The notes beneath the pieces are model-generated. The model was not told the DNA's origin and ran no database searches. It saw only the letters and a list, made by a program, of their open reading frames with translations. Position numbers and translations under genes: made by a program. A DNA stretch of 64,000 nt, from contig NZ_MDJD01000054.1 in the NCBI RefSeq assembly GCF_001747085.1, positions 930,001 to 994,000 of the forward strand, in the 5' to 3' direction. Positions 44,447 to 53,747 of the stretch are shown here, piece by piece. Source of the stretch: Flavivirga aquatica. Lineage in GTDB: Bacteria; Bacteroidota; Bacteroidia; Flavobacteriales; Flavobacteriaceae. Numbering within the stretch: position 1 is the stretch's first letter; each line of letters starts with the position of its first letter.

Positions 44447-45427
44447 TTATTTTGAAAGCTCTTCGGAATAATAAAAATTTGCCGGTAAGCCACCTGTATG
44501 CCAAAAGAGCACATTAGAGTTTTTTTCTATCTTATTATTTTTAAGATGATCTATCATCCCGTAAAAAGCTCTACCAGAATAAACAGGGTCTAACAATATA
44601 CCCTCACTTTGAGCCAATTGCTTTATGGCCATCTTTTCGTTTTCAGTAATTACTCCATAACCAGGTTTATCATAATCTCTAATAAGTGTTGCATCTTTAA
44701 TTGAGTACGTTTTTTGAATACTCAATTCTTTTTGACCTTGATGCAGTATCTCTAAAACAGCATCGTCTAGTGTTTTATCTCCTAAACCAATTTTATCTAT
44801 ACTAATTGGCATTAGTTTTATATCAAGATCGTATAAATCTATACCAAGTTTAAGCCCAGCTTGTGTTCCGCCAGAACTTGATGCAAAGAAAATGTAATCG
44901 ATTTTCAAGTTATTTTCTAAAAGTTGTTCCTTCAATTCTTTAACAGCATCTACAAAGCCGTAAGCTCCAAGTAAATTAGATCCACCATAAGGAATTTCGT
45001 AAACATTTCTTTTCTGTATTTCTAAATCTTGCTTTAATTTAATTATATCTTCCCCTTTTCTATTATCTCCAGTAAAATGAATTTTAGCTCCTAATAAATG
45101 AGAAAGCAATAAATTACCATTGTAATTTTTAGGCTTCTTACCACCTAACAGTAGATGGCATTCTAGTCCTGCTTTAGCACAAGCTGCTGCTGTTTGTCGG
45201 CAATGATTAGATTGTTGGGCTCCAGCTGTAATAATCGTATCACATCCTTTACTTAAAGCTTCATAAATAAAAAACTGAAGCTTTCTTACTTTGTTTCCGC
45301 CAGATGCTAAACCTGAGTTATCATCTCTTTTGATATACAAATTATAGTTTGGATAGACTTTGGATAAGTTATCCATTCTCTCCAAAGCCGTAGGGAAAAG
45401 ACCTAGTTTATACTTGTTATTCAGCAT
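44447..45427 (-). CDS. dcyD: D-cysteine desulfhydrase / ACC deaminase-family PLP enzyme
   Basis: This 326-residue fold-type II PLP enzyme has the PLP lysine in SGLASGGNKVRKLQFF, a substrate-loop motif TAGAQQSNHCRQTAAA and a late LFWHTGGLPANF. The family splits D-cysteine (to sulfide, ammonia and pyruvate) or 1-aminocyclopropane-1-carboxylate. Sequence alone does not separate the two. It converges on the integrase gene (stops one base apart) and is divergent from the LuxR-type regulator at 45,520, which may control it. Confidence 0.82.
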   Translation of the reverse strand: MLNNKYKLGLFPTALERMDNLSKVYPNYNLYIKRDDNSGLASGGNKVRKLQFFIYEALSKGCDTIITAGAQQSNHCRQTAAACAKAGLECHLLLGGKKPKNYNGNLLLSHLLGAKIHFTGDNRKGEDIIKLKQDLEIQKRNVYEIPYGGSNLLGAYGFVDAVKELKEQLLENNLKIDYIFFASSSGGTQAGLKLGIDLYDLDIKLMPISIDKIGLGDKTLDDAVLEILHQGQKELSIQKTYSIKDATLIRDYDKPGYGVITENEKMAIKQLAQSEGILLDPVYSGRAFYGMIDHLKNNKIEKNSNVLFWHTGGLPANFYYSEELSK

Positions 45428-45519
45428 TTTACGCTTTATAATTTTTGATTCACACTAAGATAAGTTATATTTAGTACTCTCGGAATTTTAAGTTAAAATA
45501 TTGTTGTACATGTGGTTAT

Positions 45520-46434
45520 ATGTTTTACTTAATTCAAAAATATCGATTTGTCCCAGAATACACCTACGCTTCTTCTATGCATTGGGTGGTGCTTTTCTTG
45601 TGCATAGTTATTAGCATAATCATAATTTTTCAACTTTTTAATATTGGATTTGGTAAGCGTCAAAACATTAAATCTAAGTATCGATATCTAATTTTAGCTA
45701 TTATTTTTCTACTATATAATCTTTTGAATGGTTTACTACCAGACGATAACTTTCCTGGTCCTAGATTCCTTCAATACATAATAACTTATTCAATTTCAAT
45801 TGTAATGTGCATCTATCTAGTTTGGTATTTATATAAAGAATTTAATATTAAAACACCAAATACATTTTTCAAAATAAAGAACTTAATTATCATTCTTTCC
45901 CTTTGTTTTACATTACTTTTTATAATCCCCTATTACTATACAGGCTCTCTAGATTTCGCTAGAAGTCTATTTCTAATTTTCCCTACTATACTTTCCATAG
46001 TTTTTATTGTATATTTCTTTCTAGTGATTAAAAAGAAAACTAAAAGAGACCGCTATTTTAAAATTCAAACGAATCTAGGTTTAAGTTCAATTTTCTCTTT
46101 AGTTATGCTTCCTGCATTAACTTATTTCGGCGATTTTCAGCCCATAACGCATTCCATAATGACGTCATCATTTTTTTTCGTTACTATAATGGAAGTAAAT
46201 AGCTATTTATATCGATTAAAGAACACCTACAAATTAGATCAAGATATTGCAGACCTATACGGTCTTACAAATAGAGAAAATGAAATTGTACTTCAGATAA
46301 TAGAAGGCTACAGTTATAAAAAAATAGCTGAAAATATGTTTATATCCTATGGTACAGTTAGAAAGCACGCTTCTAACATCTTTAACAAATCAAACTGTTC
46401 GAGCAGACAAGAACTTATTGATAAAGTGAATTAA
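45520..46434 (+). CDS. Membrane-bound LuxR-type transcriptional regulator
   Basis: This 304-residue protein has about seven membrane helices in its first ~230 residues. A C-terminal LuxR/GerE helix-turn-helix follows (YGLTNRENEIVLQIIEGYSYK, then ISYGTVRKHASNIFNKSN). This architecture senses a signal in or across the membrane and acts directly on DNA. It is divergently transcribed from the D-cysteine desulfhydrase gene with a 92-base shared control region, and that gene is its most likely target. The ligand is unknown. Confidence 0.82.
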   Translation: MFYLIQKYRFVPEYTYASSMHWVVLFLCIVISIIIIFQLFNIGFGKRQNIKSKYRYLILAIIFLLYNLLNGLLPDDNFPGPRFLQYIITYSISIVMCIYLVWYLYKEFNIKTPNTFFKIKNLIIILSLCFTLLFIIPYYYTGSLDFARSLFLIFPTILSIVFIVYFFLVIKKKTKRDRYFKIQTNLGLSSIFSLVMLPALTYFGDFQPITHSIMTSSFFFVTIMEVNSYLYRLKNTYKLDQDIADLYGLTNRENEIVLQIIEGYSYKKIAENMFISYGTVRKHASNIFNKSNCSSRQELIDKVN

Positions 46435-46626
46435 TAAACTAATCTCAATAGCATTTATGAATTGTGTATAAAATTCACATAGCAAATACGCAAAATTTAC
46501 ACAGTTTATTGTCCTTCATTTATGTATTTCTAACCATCTTTATTAAACTAACCTAAAATCTACCAAATACTATTAAAAGTCAATAGATAATCTATTGGGC
46601 ACCGCGTGTATAACTAAACTTTTGTG

Positions 46627-47454
46627 ATGGATTTTACTTTACGCAATACTATCTACACTAAGGAACTTGAAAAAATCGAACAAAGTTCTTTATCCATCCT
46701 TGACACGTCCAGACAAATCATAATTCTATCTCGCAACACTTTAAATGATTTTAAAAAAGCTATTATTAAAATGGATTTTGTTTCAGTTCCAAAGGAAGTA
46801 GAATTCTTCAAACATCAAAAACAAACCTCTTTAATTCAACTTATCTATTATACCGAAATACGTTCTTTTGAACTTCAGTTTCCAAAATCAAATGTTCAAG
46901 ACCAAGAAAAAGCTTTAAAGAAAAAACTTCGAAAGCTTAATCGGTTCTATTTATACAATATTGATTTCAACCAATATGTTGAAGATAAACTCTATCACTT
47001 TGATAAGCAATATTATACCAGAGGTCATTTAGACAGTTTCTCGATCTCATCATCAAAATTCTATTTTCAAGATCCTGATTTTAGTACTCCTCGTGATATG
47101 CTTTTAGGTAAGATTAAAGCCTACAAGCTTTTTATGAATTACCTAAAATTAAGGCTTGATAAAATCAAAAATAGAAATTCAACCAATTACGTAAATAATA
47201 CAAATCTAAAATGGACATCTTCTAAATCTGCACTAACAGAATTAATCTATGCACTTTATTTTAATCGTGTAATAAATAATGGAAACGTCGATATAAAAGA
47301 AATAGCAATTGCATTACAAAAAGTATTACAATTTGACCTTGGGGATTTCTACAAAATATTCTCTGAAATTAAATCTCGAAAAATAAGCAGAACTAAATTT
47401 TTGGATGATTTATCCAATGGTTTGCTTCTACAAATGGATAGCGCAGAAGAATAA
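46627..47454 (+). CDS. rteC: RteC-family regulator of conjugative-element excision
   Basis: This 275-residue protein matches the RteC family. Landmarks are VEFFKHQKQTSLIQLIYYTE in the first third, the LKWTSSKSALTELIYALYF block, and a C-terminus LGDFYKIFSEIKSRKISRTKF followed by LLLQMDSAEE. In CTnDOT, RteC activates excision genes. I use the ATG at 46,627; a GTG three bases earlier is the alternative. It is followed by a 280-base control region and the excisionase-like gene. The 192-base gap before it holds no gene. Confidence 0.88.
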   Translation: MDFTLRNTIYTKELEKIEQSSLSILDTSRQIIILSRNTLNDFKKAIIKMDFVSVPKEVEFFKHQKQTSLIQLIYYTEIRSFELQFPKSNVQDQEKALKKKLRKLNRFYLYNIDFNQYVEDKLYHFDKQYYTRGHLDSFSISSSKFYFQDPDFSTPRDMLLGKIKAYKLFMNYLKLRLDKIKNRNSTNYVNNTNLKWTSSKSALTELIYALYFNRVINNGNVDIKEIAIALQKVLQFDLGDFYKIFSEIKSRKISRTKFLDDLSNGLLLQMDSAEE

Positions 47455-47602
47455 AATATCTTCTTTTTTTAAACCACATACGGTTGACCTCCTGCTTTTA
47501 TAACTTTGTTATAATTATCTTCTTTTTTAAATCTAAAATTCACTTATTACAACCCCAAAACGCACCAAATAGCATCAAATTTAATAATGTTAAAATTTGA
47601 CC

Positions 47603-47618
47603 GTACTCTGGTCGTACT
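47603..47618. promoter_or_regulatory. GTACT-N6-GTACT motif upstream of the excisionase-like gene
   Basis: GTACTCTGGTCGTACT lies 117 bases before the HTH gene. The integrase upstream region has GTACTTATTCTGTACT with exactly the same spacing. It is a candidate shared operator. The rest of 47,455-47,734 shows no gene. Confidence 0.4.
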
Positions 47619-47734
47619 TGTGATTAAAATCCATCAATACTATTCAAATTTGTAGAACGAAAGTCAAATCAGGTCAAGGGCTATCATTTTAGTCGAAAGC
47701 AAAATGGTAGTTCTTTTCTAAAAATAGTTCTACT

Positions 47735-48016
47735 ATGCCAGCAACAATTATTACTACAGATGATCTTAGGGATTTTAAACTTGAATTGCTCGATGACATC
47801 AAAAAACTTTTAAGCAAACAAGCGCAAGGTAAACTAAAGAAATATCTAAAATCTTCAGAACTCATGGACTTACTGCAAATTAGCCCTGGCACTCTACAGA
47901 ATCTTCGAATTAAAGGCACACTACCCTATACAAAGGTTGGTGGAATTATTTTTTATGATTCCGAAGAAATCCAAAAGGTTATGGACAACAACCGTGTGCA
48001 TCATAAAACGGTATAA
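47735..48016 (+). CDS. Excisionase-like HTH (MerR/HTH_17) DNA-binding protein
   Basis: This 93-residue protein has an N-terminal charged helix and then a winged-helix domain of the excisionase/HTH_17 type. The domain reads LKSSELMDLLQISPGTLQNLR, then GTLPYTKVGGIIFYDSEEI. In Bacteroidota conjugative elements such proteins serve in excision control. Its place after rteC and before the replication genes fits that role. Confidence 0.82.
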   Translation: MPATIITTDDLRDFKLELLDDIKKLLSKQAQGKLKKYLKSSELMDLLQISPGTLQNLRIKGTLPYTKVGGIIFYDSEEIQKVMDNNRVHHKTV

Positions 48017-48022
48017 ATATGT

Positions 48023-48670
48023 ATGAATTATATAAAACATCTCAATGCTGTATTTCAAAAATTCTATGCAGACAAAAGGCTAAACACAACTCATGTCAGC
48101 TTGTATATGGCTTTGTTTCAGTTTTGGAATTTAAACCGATTTCGAGAAGAATTTTACATAGACAGGCAAGAAGTTATGGAACTCTCAAAAATTGGTTCGA
48201 CAGCAACCTATCATCGCTGTTTAAAACAGATGGATTCATGGAATTATCTAAAATATTTCCCTTCACACAATCCATATAAAGGCAGTAAAATCAAGTTGTT
48301 CAATTTCGGTACAACCTCTGAACAAGCTGTGAATGAGTTTGAAACAACTACTGAACAAGCATTGATACATAATACAAACAGTAATAAACAAATAGAAAAC
48401 ATAAATAAAACTAAGCTACCAAAAAATGAATTTGAAGTGATTGATTTTTTTAAAAAGAAAAGATGGCCTGCTAATGAAGCCCAGAAATTCTACAACCACT
48501 ATCAAGGCATCGGATGGAAAATTGGTGGCAAAATAAAAATTGAAGATTGGCATGCTACAGCGAATAATTGGATGCTAAAAGCCAACGAATTTGAAACTAC
48601 AGATGCTGTTCAAAAAAAAACGGACAACCTGAGAACCAATAAAAACAAAGATTATGGTCAACCCTTGTAA
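48023..48670 (+). CDS. Element replication/regulatory protein, winged-helix plus DnaD-like tail
   Basis: This 215-residue protein has an N-terminal part with a helix-turn-helix look (RQEVMELSKIGSTATYHRCLK), a linker rich in threonine and asparagine (about 100-130), and a C-terminal segment (FFKKKRWPANEAQKFYNHYQ, then KIEDWHATANNWML). The second part resembles the DnaD-like domain seen beside DnaC-type loaders. It overlaps the next ATPase gene by 17 bases, as replication-initiator and loader pairs often do. The function is inferred from this pairing. Confidence 0.65.
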   Translation: MNYIKHLNAVFQKFYADKRLNTTHVSLYMALFQFWNLNRFREEFYIDRQEVMELSKIGSTATYHRCLKQMDSWNYLKYFPSHNPYKGSKIKLFNFGTTSEQAVNEFETTTEQALIHNTNSNKQIENINKTKLPKNEFEVIDFFKKKRWPANEAQKFYNHYQGIGWKIGGKIKIEDWHATANNWMLKANEFETTDAVQKKTDNLRTNKNKDYGQPL

Positions 48671-49310
48671 AATAGTCGAAGAACACAAAACGTATGACAT
48701 TGGCACGTTTGATGGCAAAGAAGTGATATACGATTTTGAAAAAATCTTAATCTACCTCGATGTTAAAGGAAAAATACTCTTTGGTAACCAATTTAAAATC
48801 TACGAAGAAGACCGACCAATCATCTTAAAACTCTGCCATTATTTCATAAAAGACAAAGAAAATTGCGAGAAAAATGAGATTGACCCAAATAAAGGCATTT
48901 TACTTTCTGGACCTGTTGGATGTGGCAAAACAAGCTTAATGATTCTACTAAAAAACATTGTTCCATTGCAAAAACCATACATCTTAATTCCTTCCAGAAA
49001 TATCGTATTTGGTTTCAATCACATTGGCTACAAAACGATTGAAGATTATGGTTGTAGGCAGTTTTTCTGTTTTGATGATTTAGGCGTTGAACCTATTGGA
49101 AGACACTACGGAAAGGACTGTAACGTCATGGGCGAAATCTTACTCTCACGTCATGAACTTTTTATAAATCATCATATAAAAACCCATGGAACTACAAACC
49201 TAAATGCTGAAGAATTGGAAGATTTATATGGCAATAGAGTCCGAAGCAGAATGCGAGAATTATTTAACCTCGTAGCATTCGATCAAGATACCAGCGATAA
49301 ACGAAAATAA
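48654..49310 (+). CDS. DnaC-like AAA+ ATPase (putative helicase loader)
   Basis: This 218-residue ATPase has Walker A LLSGPVGCGKTSLM near residue 83, Walker B QFFCFDDLGVEP near 140, a sensor region THGTTNLNAEEL and arginines in YGNRVRSRMRELFNLVAF. The size and motif order match DnaC/IstB-type loaders. Together with the upstream DnaD-like protein it may support autonomous replication of the excised circle. The start overlaps the upstream gene. Confidence 0.78.
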   Translation: MVNPCKIVEEHKTYDIGTFDGKEVIYDFEKILIYLDVKGKILFGNQFKIYEEDRPIILKLCHYFIKDKENCEKNEIDPNKGILLSGPVGCGKTSLMILLKNIVPLQKPYILIPSRNIVFGFNHIGYKTIEDYGCRQFFCFDDLGVEPIGRHYGKDCNVMGEILLSRHELFINHHIKTHGTTNLNAEELEDLYGNRVRSRMRELFNLVAFDQDTSDKRK

Positions 49311-49323
49311 AAATTTAGAAATT

Positions 49324-50445
49324 ATGAAAATAGCAACTTTTAATGTTCAGAACTTATTTCACAGGGACAGAAGCCTGTTAGAAAAATTAACCAAAAATTT
49401 AACTGTCGATTGGACAATAGAGCTTGACAAACTCATGGTCGAACCTTCTAAATCATTAACCCAACAAGATCGGATTAGAGAACTCTCATTTTTAATAGGT
49501 TTTGAAAAATCAAGTCCACGACCTTATGCCATTTTAAGACGAAAAGCAGGTTTTCTATTTATGAAAGGTCTTAGCCGTTCTATTGACAATAAAGCTGGTA
49601 ATCTCACAGATTGGAATGGATGGATAAAACTTCAAACCGTTCCTATACATCCAAAGTCCACACAACATAAAGCCCAGGTTATCGCCAATGTAAATCCAGA
49701 TATTTTACTGCTACAAGAAATTGAGGACAGAGCATCGTTTGAGGATTTTAACCAGCTCATTCTGCCAGAATTCGACTGCAAACCTTTTAATAACTCTTTT
49801 GTGATTCAAGGCAATGATATGGATAGTTTAGAAATGGGAATAGCATTGCGCCAAGGCTATAATCTCGATGCAGTTAGAACTCACAATATCAATGCAGCAA
49901 CTAATGACGACTATAAAAATTTGATTGAATATGAAATTAGCACACCATCAAAAGAAACCATTTGGTTATTAAATGCTTATCTAAAAAAGCCAACAAAAGA
50001 CAGGAAGCTATCCGATAAGATTAGAAAAAAACAAGTTTATAAGATTGCTGAAGTTTATAAAAAGCTAATAGCTGAAGGTAAAACCAATGTCGTCATCGCA
50101 GGTACATTTAACGCGCCATCTTATTGTAATTCTTTATCGCCTTTAATTCAAGACACAGACTTAAAAGATATTACAAAACATCTCTCTTTTGAAGTGGATA
50201 TTGATAAGGGAAATGATGGCACTTATTTTCGATTAGGTGCTTACAGAATGGGTGTTAATATTAAGCAGAAAGATTACATGTTGTTCTCTCCAACTTTATT
50301 TAATAAGATGAAAGATAGTGGCTTAAATCGTAAAGCGATGTGGCCAGAAAAACATCCGCAATGGTCTATCTACAAATCCGTTTCTAAAAGAAATGTTGCT
50401 GCTAGTGAGCATCCTTTGGTTTGGGGGAAATTAGATAGTGTATAA
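49324..50445 (+). CDS. Endonuclease/exonuclease/phosphatase-fold protein with altered active site
   Basis: This 373-residue protein has the EEP fold. It starts MKIATFNVQNLFHRD (conserved Asn), has LLLQEIEDR (metal-binding Glu), and ends NVAASEHPLVWGKL. Two catalytic motifs deviate: the usual GDxN reads AGTFNAP and the usual SDH reads SEH. Activity may be reduced or changed. No signal peptide is seen, so it would act in the cytoplasm. It follows the DnaC-like gene by 13 bases on the same strand and converges on the unknown gene to the right. Confidence 0.8.
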   Translation: MKIATFNVQNLFHRDRSLLEKLTKNLTVDWTIELDKLMVEPSKSLTQQDRIRELSFLIGFEKSSPRPYAILRRKAGFLFMKGLSRSIDNKAGNLTDWNGWIKLQTVPIHPKSTQHKAQVIANVNPDILLLQEIEDRASFEDFNQLILPEFDCKPFNNSFVIQGNDMDSLEMGIALRQGYNLDAVRTHNINAATNDDYKNLIEYEISTPSKETIWLLNAYLKKPTKDRKLSDKIRKKQVYKIAEVYKKLIAEGKTNVVIAGTFNAPSYCNSLSPLIQDTDLKDITKHLSFEVDIDKGNDGTYFRLGAYRMGVNIKQKDYMLFSPTLFNKMKDSGLNRKAMWPEKHPQWSIYKSVSKRNVAASEHPLVWGKLDSV

Positions 50446-50454
50446 AATTTTCGT

Positions 50455-51600
50455 TTAGTTCTGTTCCAAGTCAGCAGCAGTATTTTCATCATCATTATAT
50501 GGGTGGAAATCTTTTAATTTACCATTAGGCTCAATCTCAATTCTATAATAATGTCCATCAACATAGATGCTTCTTCTTCCCATTCTTCTGAAGGATCTAT
50601 TTGGTGTTTGCTTAAAATGTTCTTGAATCTCATCATTTACAGACTCAACCACCATTTTTATAACTCTAATTATATCATCGAATTTATATTGGAATACAGA
50701 TTTATCATTTACAAACTTCTCTCCAATTTGGGTCTCTGCGACATGTCTAGCATAAATGTGAACAAATCTTTCGAACTCTAAAAACACCGTTTTCTCTCCA
50801 AAAGCAATTACTTTTTCATCAAATCCTCTGCAAATCTTCTTTAAGTTTTCTAGAGCACTACCGTAAGTATCTGAAATTTCATTAATCCTCTCTGTTGAAT
50901 GTGCTATTTCCTTTTCTATAATCTCATTTTTGTAAATTATTTCTTTAACAACAAGTTTTGCGAATTCTTCTATTTCTTCTTCAACTATAGTTAATTCTTG
51001 ATATTTCGCTCGAAGTTCTTCTAATCTTATTTTTTCTTTAAGCGCTTCGTCTCCATTTTCAAAAACTTCCTTAAAATCATCCTTATCAATATTGATATTA
51101 AAGTGTTTTCTAAAAGCCCAATATTGAACTAATTCTTGTGGCGATAAGTTTTGACCTTTAGAGTAACGAGAATTCAAAAAACCAAATCTAACTCTGTTCA
51201 ATTCTTCCCAACCACTAAACTCAGGTGCTTTTATATGCATTACATTCTGAATTTCCTTTTTACCTAATTCCCTAAATCTATTTTGTTTAGGTAAATCTAA
51301 AGTTGAAACTGTATGAATGCTGCTTACTAAAATACCATCCCTATCTAAATCTGTTTTTTGGTCATTAGTTAATTCTTCAAGTTCCGAAGGGGAAAATTTA
51401 ATTTTTCTATCAGTTCTTTGAATTTCATCTTTTTGTAAAATTTTCTCCAGTTCCACTCTATCGTCCAAATCAAATAGAAAAGTTCCCATGAGTCTGAACC
51501 CAAATTTCTCATATTCGTCACTATTGTATTCAAATTCAAGAGTTACGAATTTATCATACTGTCCATACATTGAATAAATTTCTTCTAGCGAAAAGTTCAT
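50455..51600 (-). CDS. Unknown 381-residue protein paired with a PIN-domain gene
   Basis: I do not recognise this protein. It is acidic in the N-terminal half (FVTLEFEYNSDEYEKFGFR). A long helical, probably coiled-coil segment follows (about 195-270, rich in E, K and I). A compact C-terminal ~95 residues contain FERFVHIYARHVAETQIGEK and RSIYVDGHYYRIEIEPNG. No membrane segment or signal peptide is visible. It is the second gene of a minus-strand pair with the PIN-like gene at 51,683, opposite to all surrounding element genes. This looks like an inserted cargo cassette. Confidence 0.65.
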   Translation of the reverse strand: MNFSLEEIYSMYGQYDKFVTLEFEYNSDEYEKFGFRLMGTFLFDLDDRVELEKILQKDEIQRTDRKIKFSPSELEELTNDQKTDLDRDGILVSSIHTVSTLDLPKQNRFRELGKKEIQNVMHIKAPEFSGWEELNRVRFGFLNSRYSKGQNLSPQELVQYWAFRKHFNINIDKDDFKEVFENGDEALKEKIRLEELRAKYQELTIVEEEIEEFAKLVVKEIIYKNEIIEKEIAHSTERINEISDTYGSALENLKKICRGFDEKVIAFGEKTVFLEFERFVHIYARHVAETQIGEKFVNDKSVFQYKFDDIIRVIKMVVESVNDEIQEHFKQTPNRSFRRMGRRSIYVDGHYYRIEIEPNGKLKDFHPYNDDENTAADLEQN

Positions 51601-51682
51601 CTTGTTTTAGTCTTAATGATATGGTATAATTATAGTTCTACTTTTGATTACCTCATTTATCAGGCACCAAACAAAAAAACTA

Positions 51683-52729
51683 TTAGTCGATTTCTGAAAT
51701 TTCCAAATCTGTAATTTCAAAATCAGAATAAACTTCATCTCTTTCCATGTCAAAGTTGAAGTAAATCTTAAATATGACATTTTTCTCTGCGACACTTGTA
51801 TGTCTATCTTCTCCAGGGTCTCTAACAGAATTATACTCAAGTATCTCCACTTCACAAGAAGCATATACTATTCCAGAAATAAGTGCGGTTTCTGATATTA
51901 TTTCATGTTCAATTTCGTCACAATCTAGTATTTCACAACCATAACTTATTAGTTGCCCATCAAAGAAATAATCCGCAGAAATTAAATCCGAAGGGTTTAG
52001 GTTATCAATTTTAAGATGCATTTTATCTTCGATAATTTTTTCAAAATTATTTCTAATTATATCTAGTACAAAATTTTGCGATATATCAATTTGATTAACA
52101 TATGCTTGAAATTTATGTTCAGGACTTTCAAGAACACTTGCGTAGTTTTTTATAAATTCAAATGATTTATTTACAACAGAAAATTTATTAGTATCAGTAA
52201 TTAATTCTGCATGAATTTTAGATTTATCTTTTTTTTCGCAAAAATCAGAAGTGTTATTTGTTAATAGAATACAATCCGTAGAATTATTAGTTTCAACATA
52301 CTCTGAATAAGTTTTCCAGATAATTGCATCTTTTAATTCTGATTTTTCTTCAGTAAAAGGTTTTCTTCGGTTAATAGCTCTGTCAACAATATCAGGTAAA
52401 AAATCGTTTTTGTATTTCAATATGCAAAAATTGTCATACATCTTAAGCTTGTTATAAAATTTATCAAATTTTGTAAATTGTTTACTTATTGAAATTTCAC
52501 TAATCTCGCTCTCTAATTTTAGTCTTTTGGAACCCTTAATTATCTTTTTTATTATTCTATTTTTTTCTTCAATCTCTTTTTGAAATTGTCTTCTCAACTC
52601 TAATCTTACTATCTCAGACATAAATAGATTTATTAGTCCTTCGTCACAATATTCGAGTAATTTTTTATTTGATTTATTTTCAAAAAAGTAATCTTGATAT
52701 AAGATATTTGAGTCTATGAATATATTCAT
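51683..52729 (-). CDS. PIN-like (DUF4935/PIN_8-type) putative nuclease
   Basis: This 348-residue protein is counted from the ATG at 52,729. A longer frame from 52,786 adds 19 residues that do not fit the family. It starts MNIFIDSNILYQDYFF, giving the first PIN aspartate. Conserved acidic residues follow in SEIVRLELRRQF, KSELKDAIIWKTY and ILLTNNTSDFCEK (Asp near the end of the core). The C-terminal half is beta-rich and acidic (ILDCDEIEHEI). PIN_8-type proteins are probable RNases, and some occur in anti-phage loci. It lies 82 bases upstream of the unknown partner. Confidence 0.72.
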   Translation of the reverse strand: MNIFIDSNILYQDYFFENKSNKKLLEYCDEGLINLFMSEIVRLELRRQFQKEIEEKNRIIKKIIKGSKRLKLESEISEISISKQFTKFDKFYNKLKMYDNFCILKYKNDFLPDIVDRAINRRKPFTEEKSELKDAIIWKTYSEYVETNNSTDCILLTNNTSDFCEKKDKSKIHAELITDTNKFSVVNKSFEFIKNYASVLESPEHKFQAYVNQIDISQNFVLDIIRNNFEKIIEDKMHLKIDNLNPSDLISADYFFDGQLISYGCEILDCDEIEHEIISETALISGIVYASCEVEILEYNSVRDPGEDRHTSVAEKNVIFKIYFNFDMERDEVYSDFEITDLEISEID

Positions 52730-52918
52730 TCTGTTATTAAATCTAACTAATGTGTAAAGATGCAATTTACATAATTGTTTATTCAAAATAAAATCAAGTA
52801 GTTCAAAAAACCTAAGAAATTTAACAAGGTTTGTTATCTCTATTTTTATTTAAAATATTTTTATATATAGCTATCAATATTTCCTTAATATTCTTTACAA
52901 ACTCTAAATACAACTCAC

Positions 52919-53572
52919 TCATAGCCCTAAAAATTTAATAATCGATTGAAGTATAACCAAAGCAACAGCACTTTGAGACTCTTCTTTAGATAAATATATC
53001 GCCTCATCAGTTTGAGATAAAAATCCAAGTTCTAAAAGAACCGTTGCATTACTATTGTCGTTATCTCGTAACACCTGAAAATTTCCATATTTTAATCCTC
53101 TGTTTTTAATGCCAAGTATATCTGCCAATCCTTTTTGTATCATAAATCCTAAATAGGCAGATTCTTCGGCTTGCACTTCGCTTTTAGGATGAATGAAAAC
53201 TTCTGTTCCTGATGCTGTTCTGTTTATGGCTTGATTACAATGTAACGAAATAAATATATCAGCTTTTAGTTTTTTGGATAGTTCTGTTCTATCGCCTAGA
53301 GATATTAATGTGTCTTTATATCTAGTGAGATATAACATTAAAAGGTTTTCAAATAAGGTATTATTGAGTACCACTATTTTAGAAGCAACATCCAAAGTAA
53401 TATCTTTTTCCTTTATACCATTTCTGCTCGTTGCACCAGCATCTTTTCCACCATGACCAGGATCTATTATTACAATAGGATTCCTTGCTTGGTCTTTAAC
53501 ATTTTGTGCATAAGTAAGATTTAAAAAAACTGTACAGAATAGTAAGAGTGTAATTTGATTTAATGTGTTCAT
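52919..53572 (-). CDS. N-acetylmuramoyl-L-alanine amidase (Amidase_3), exported
   Basis: This 217-residue protein has a signal peptide (residues 1-22, ending TYAQ). The zinc amidase domain carries IVIIDPGHGGKDAGA (His), NGIKEKDITLDVA (Glu), DIFISLHCNQA (His) and VLLELGFLS (catalytic Glu). It cuts the peptide stem from peptidoglycan. Next to the transfer operon it most likely opens the wall locally for the conjugation channel, although it is transcribed away from traE. The 189-base gap before it and the 175-base gap after it hold no gene. Confidence 0.9.
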   Translation of the reverse strand: MNTLNQITLLLFCTVFLNLTYAQNVKDQARNPIVIIDPGHGGKDAGATSRNGIKEKDITLDVASKIVVLNNTLFENLLMLYLTRYKDTLISLGDRTELSKKLKADIFISLHCNQAINRTASGTEVFIHPKSEVQAEESAYLGFMIQKGLADILGIKNRGLKYGNFQVLRDNDNSNATVLLELGFLSQTDEAIYLSKEESQSAVALVILQSIIKFLGL

Positions 53573-53747
53573 AATAATCGTTTTAGATTACACAATATTC
53601 AAGAAATCAATCACTTCCTTAATAATCTTCAAAAGTTTAACACCATCTAGCGTTAAAATTTAGAGATTTTCTTCCTTCATCTTCATTTCATAATAGATTT
53701 CACAAAATAAAATTAGAAACTGCCTCTACAGGCTAAACCAAATAATT

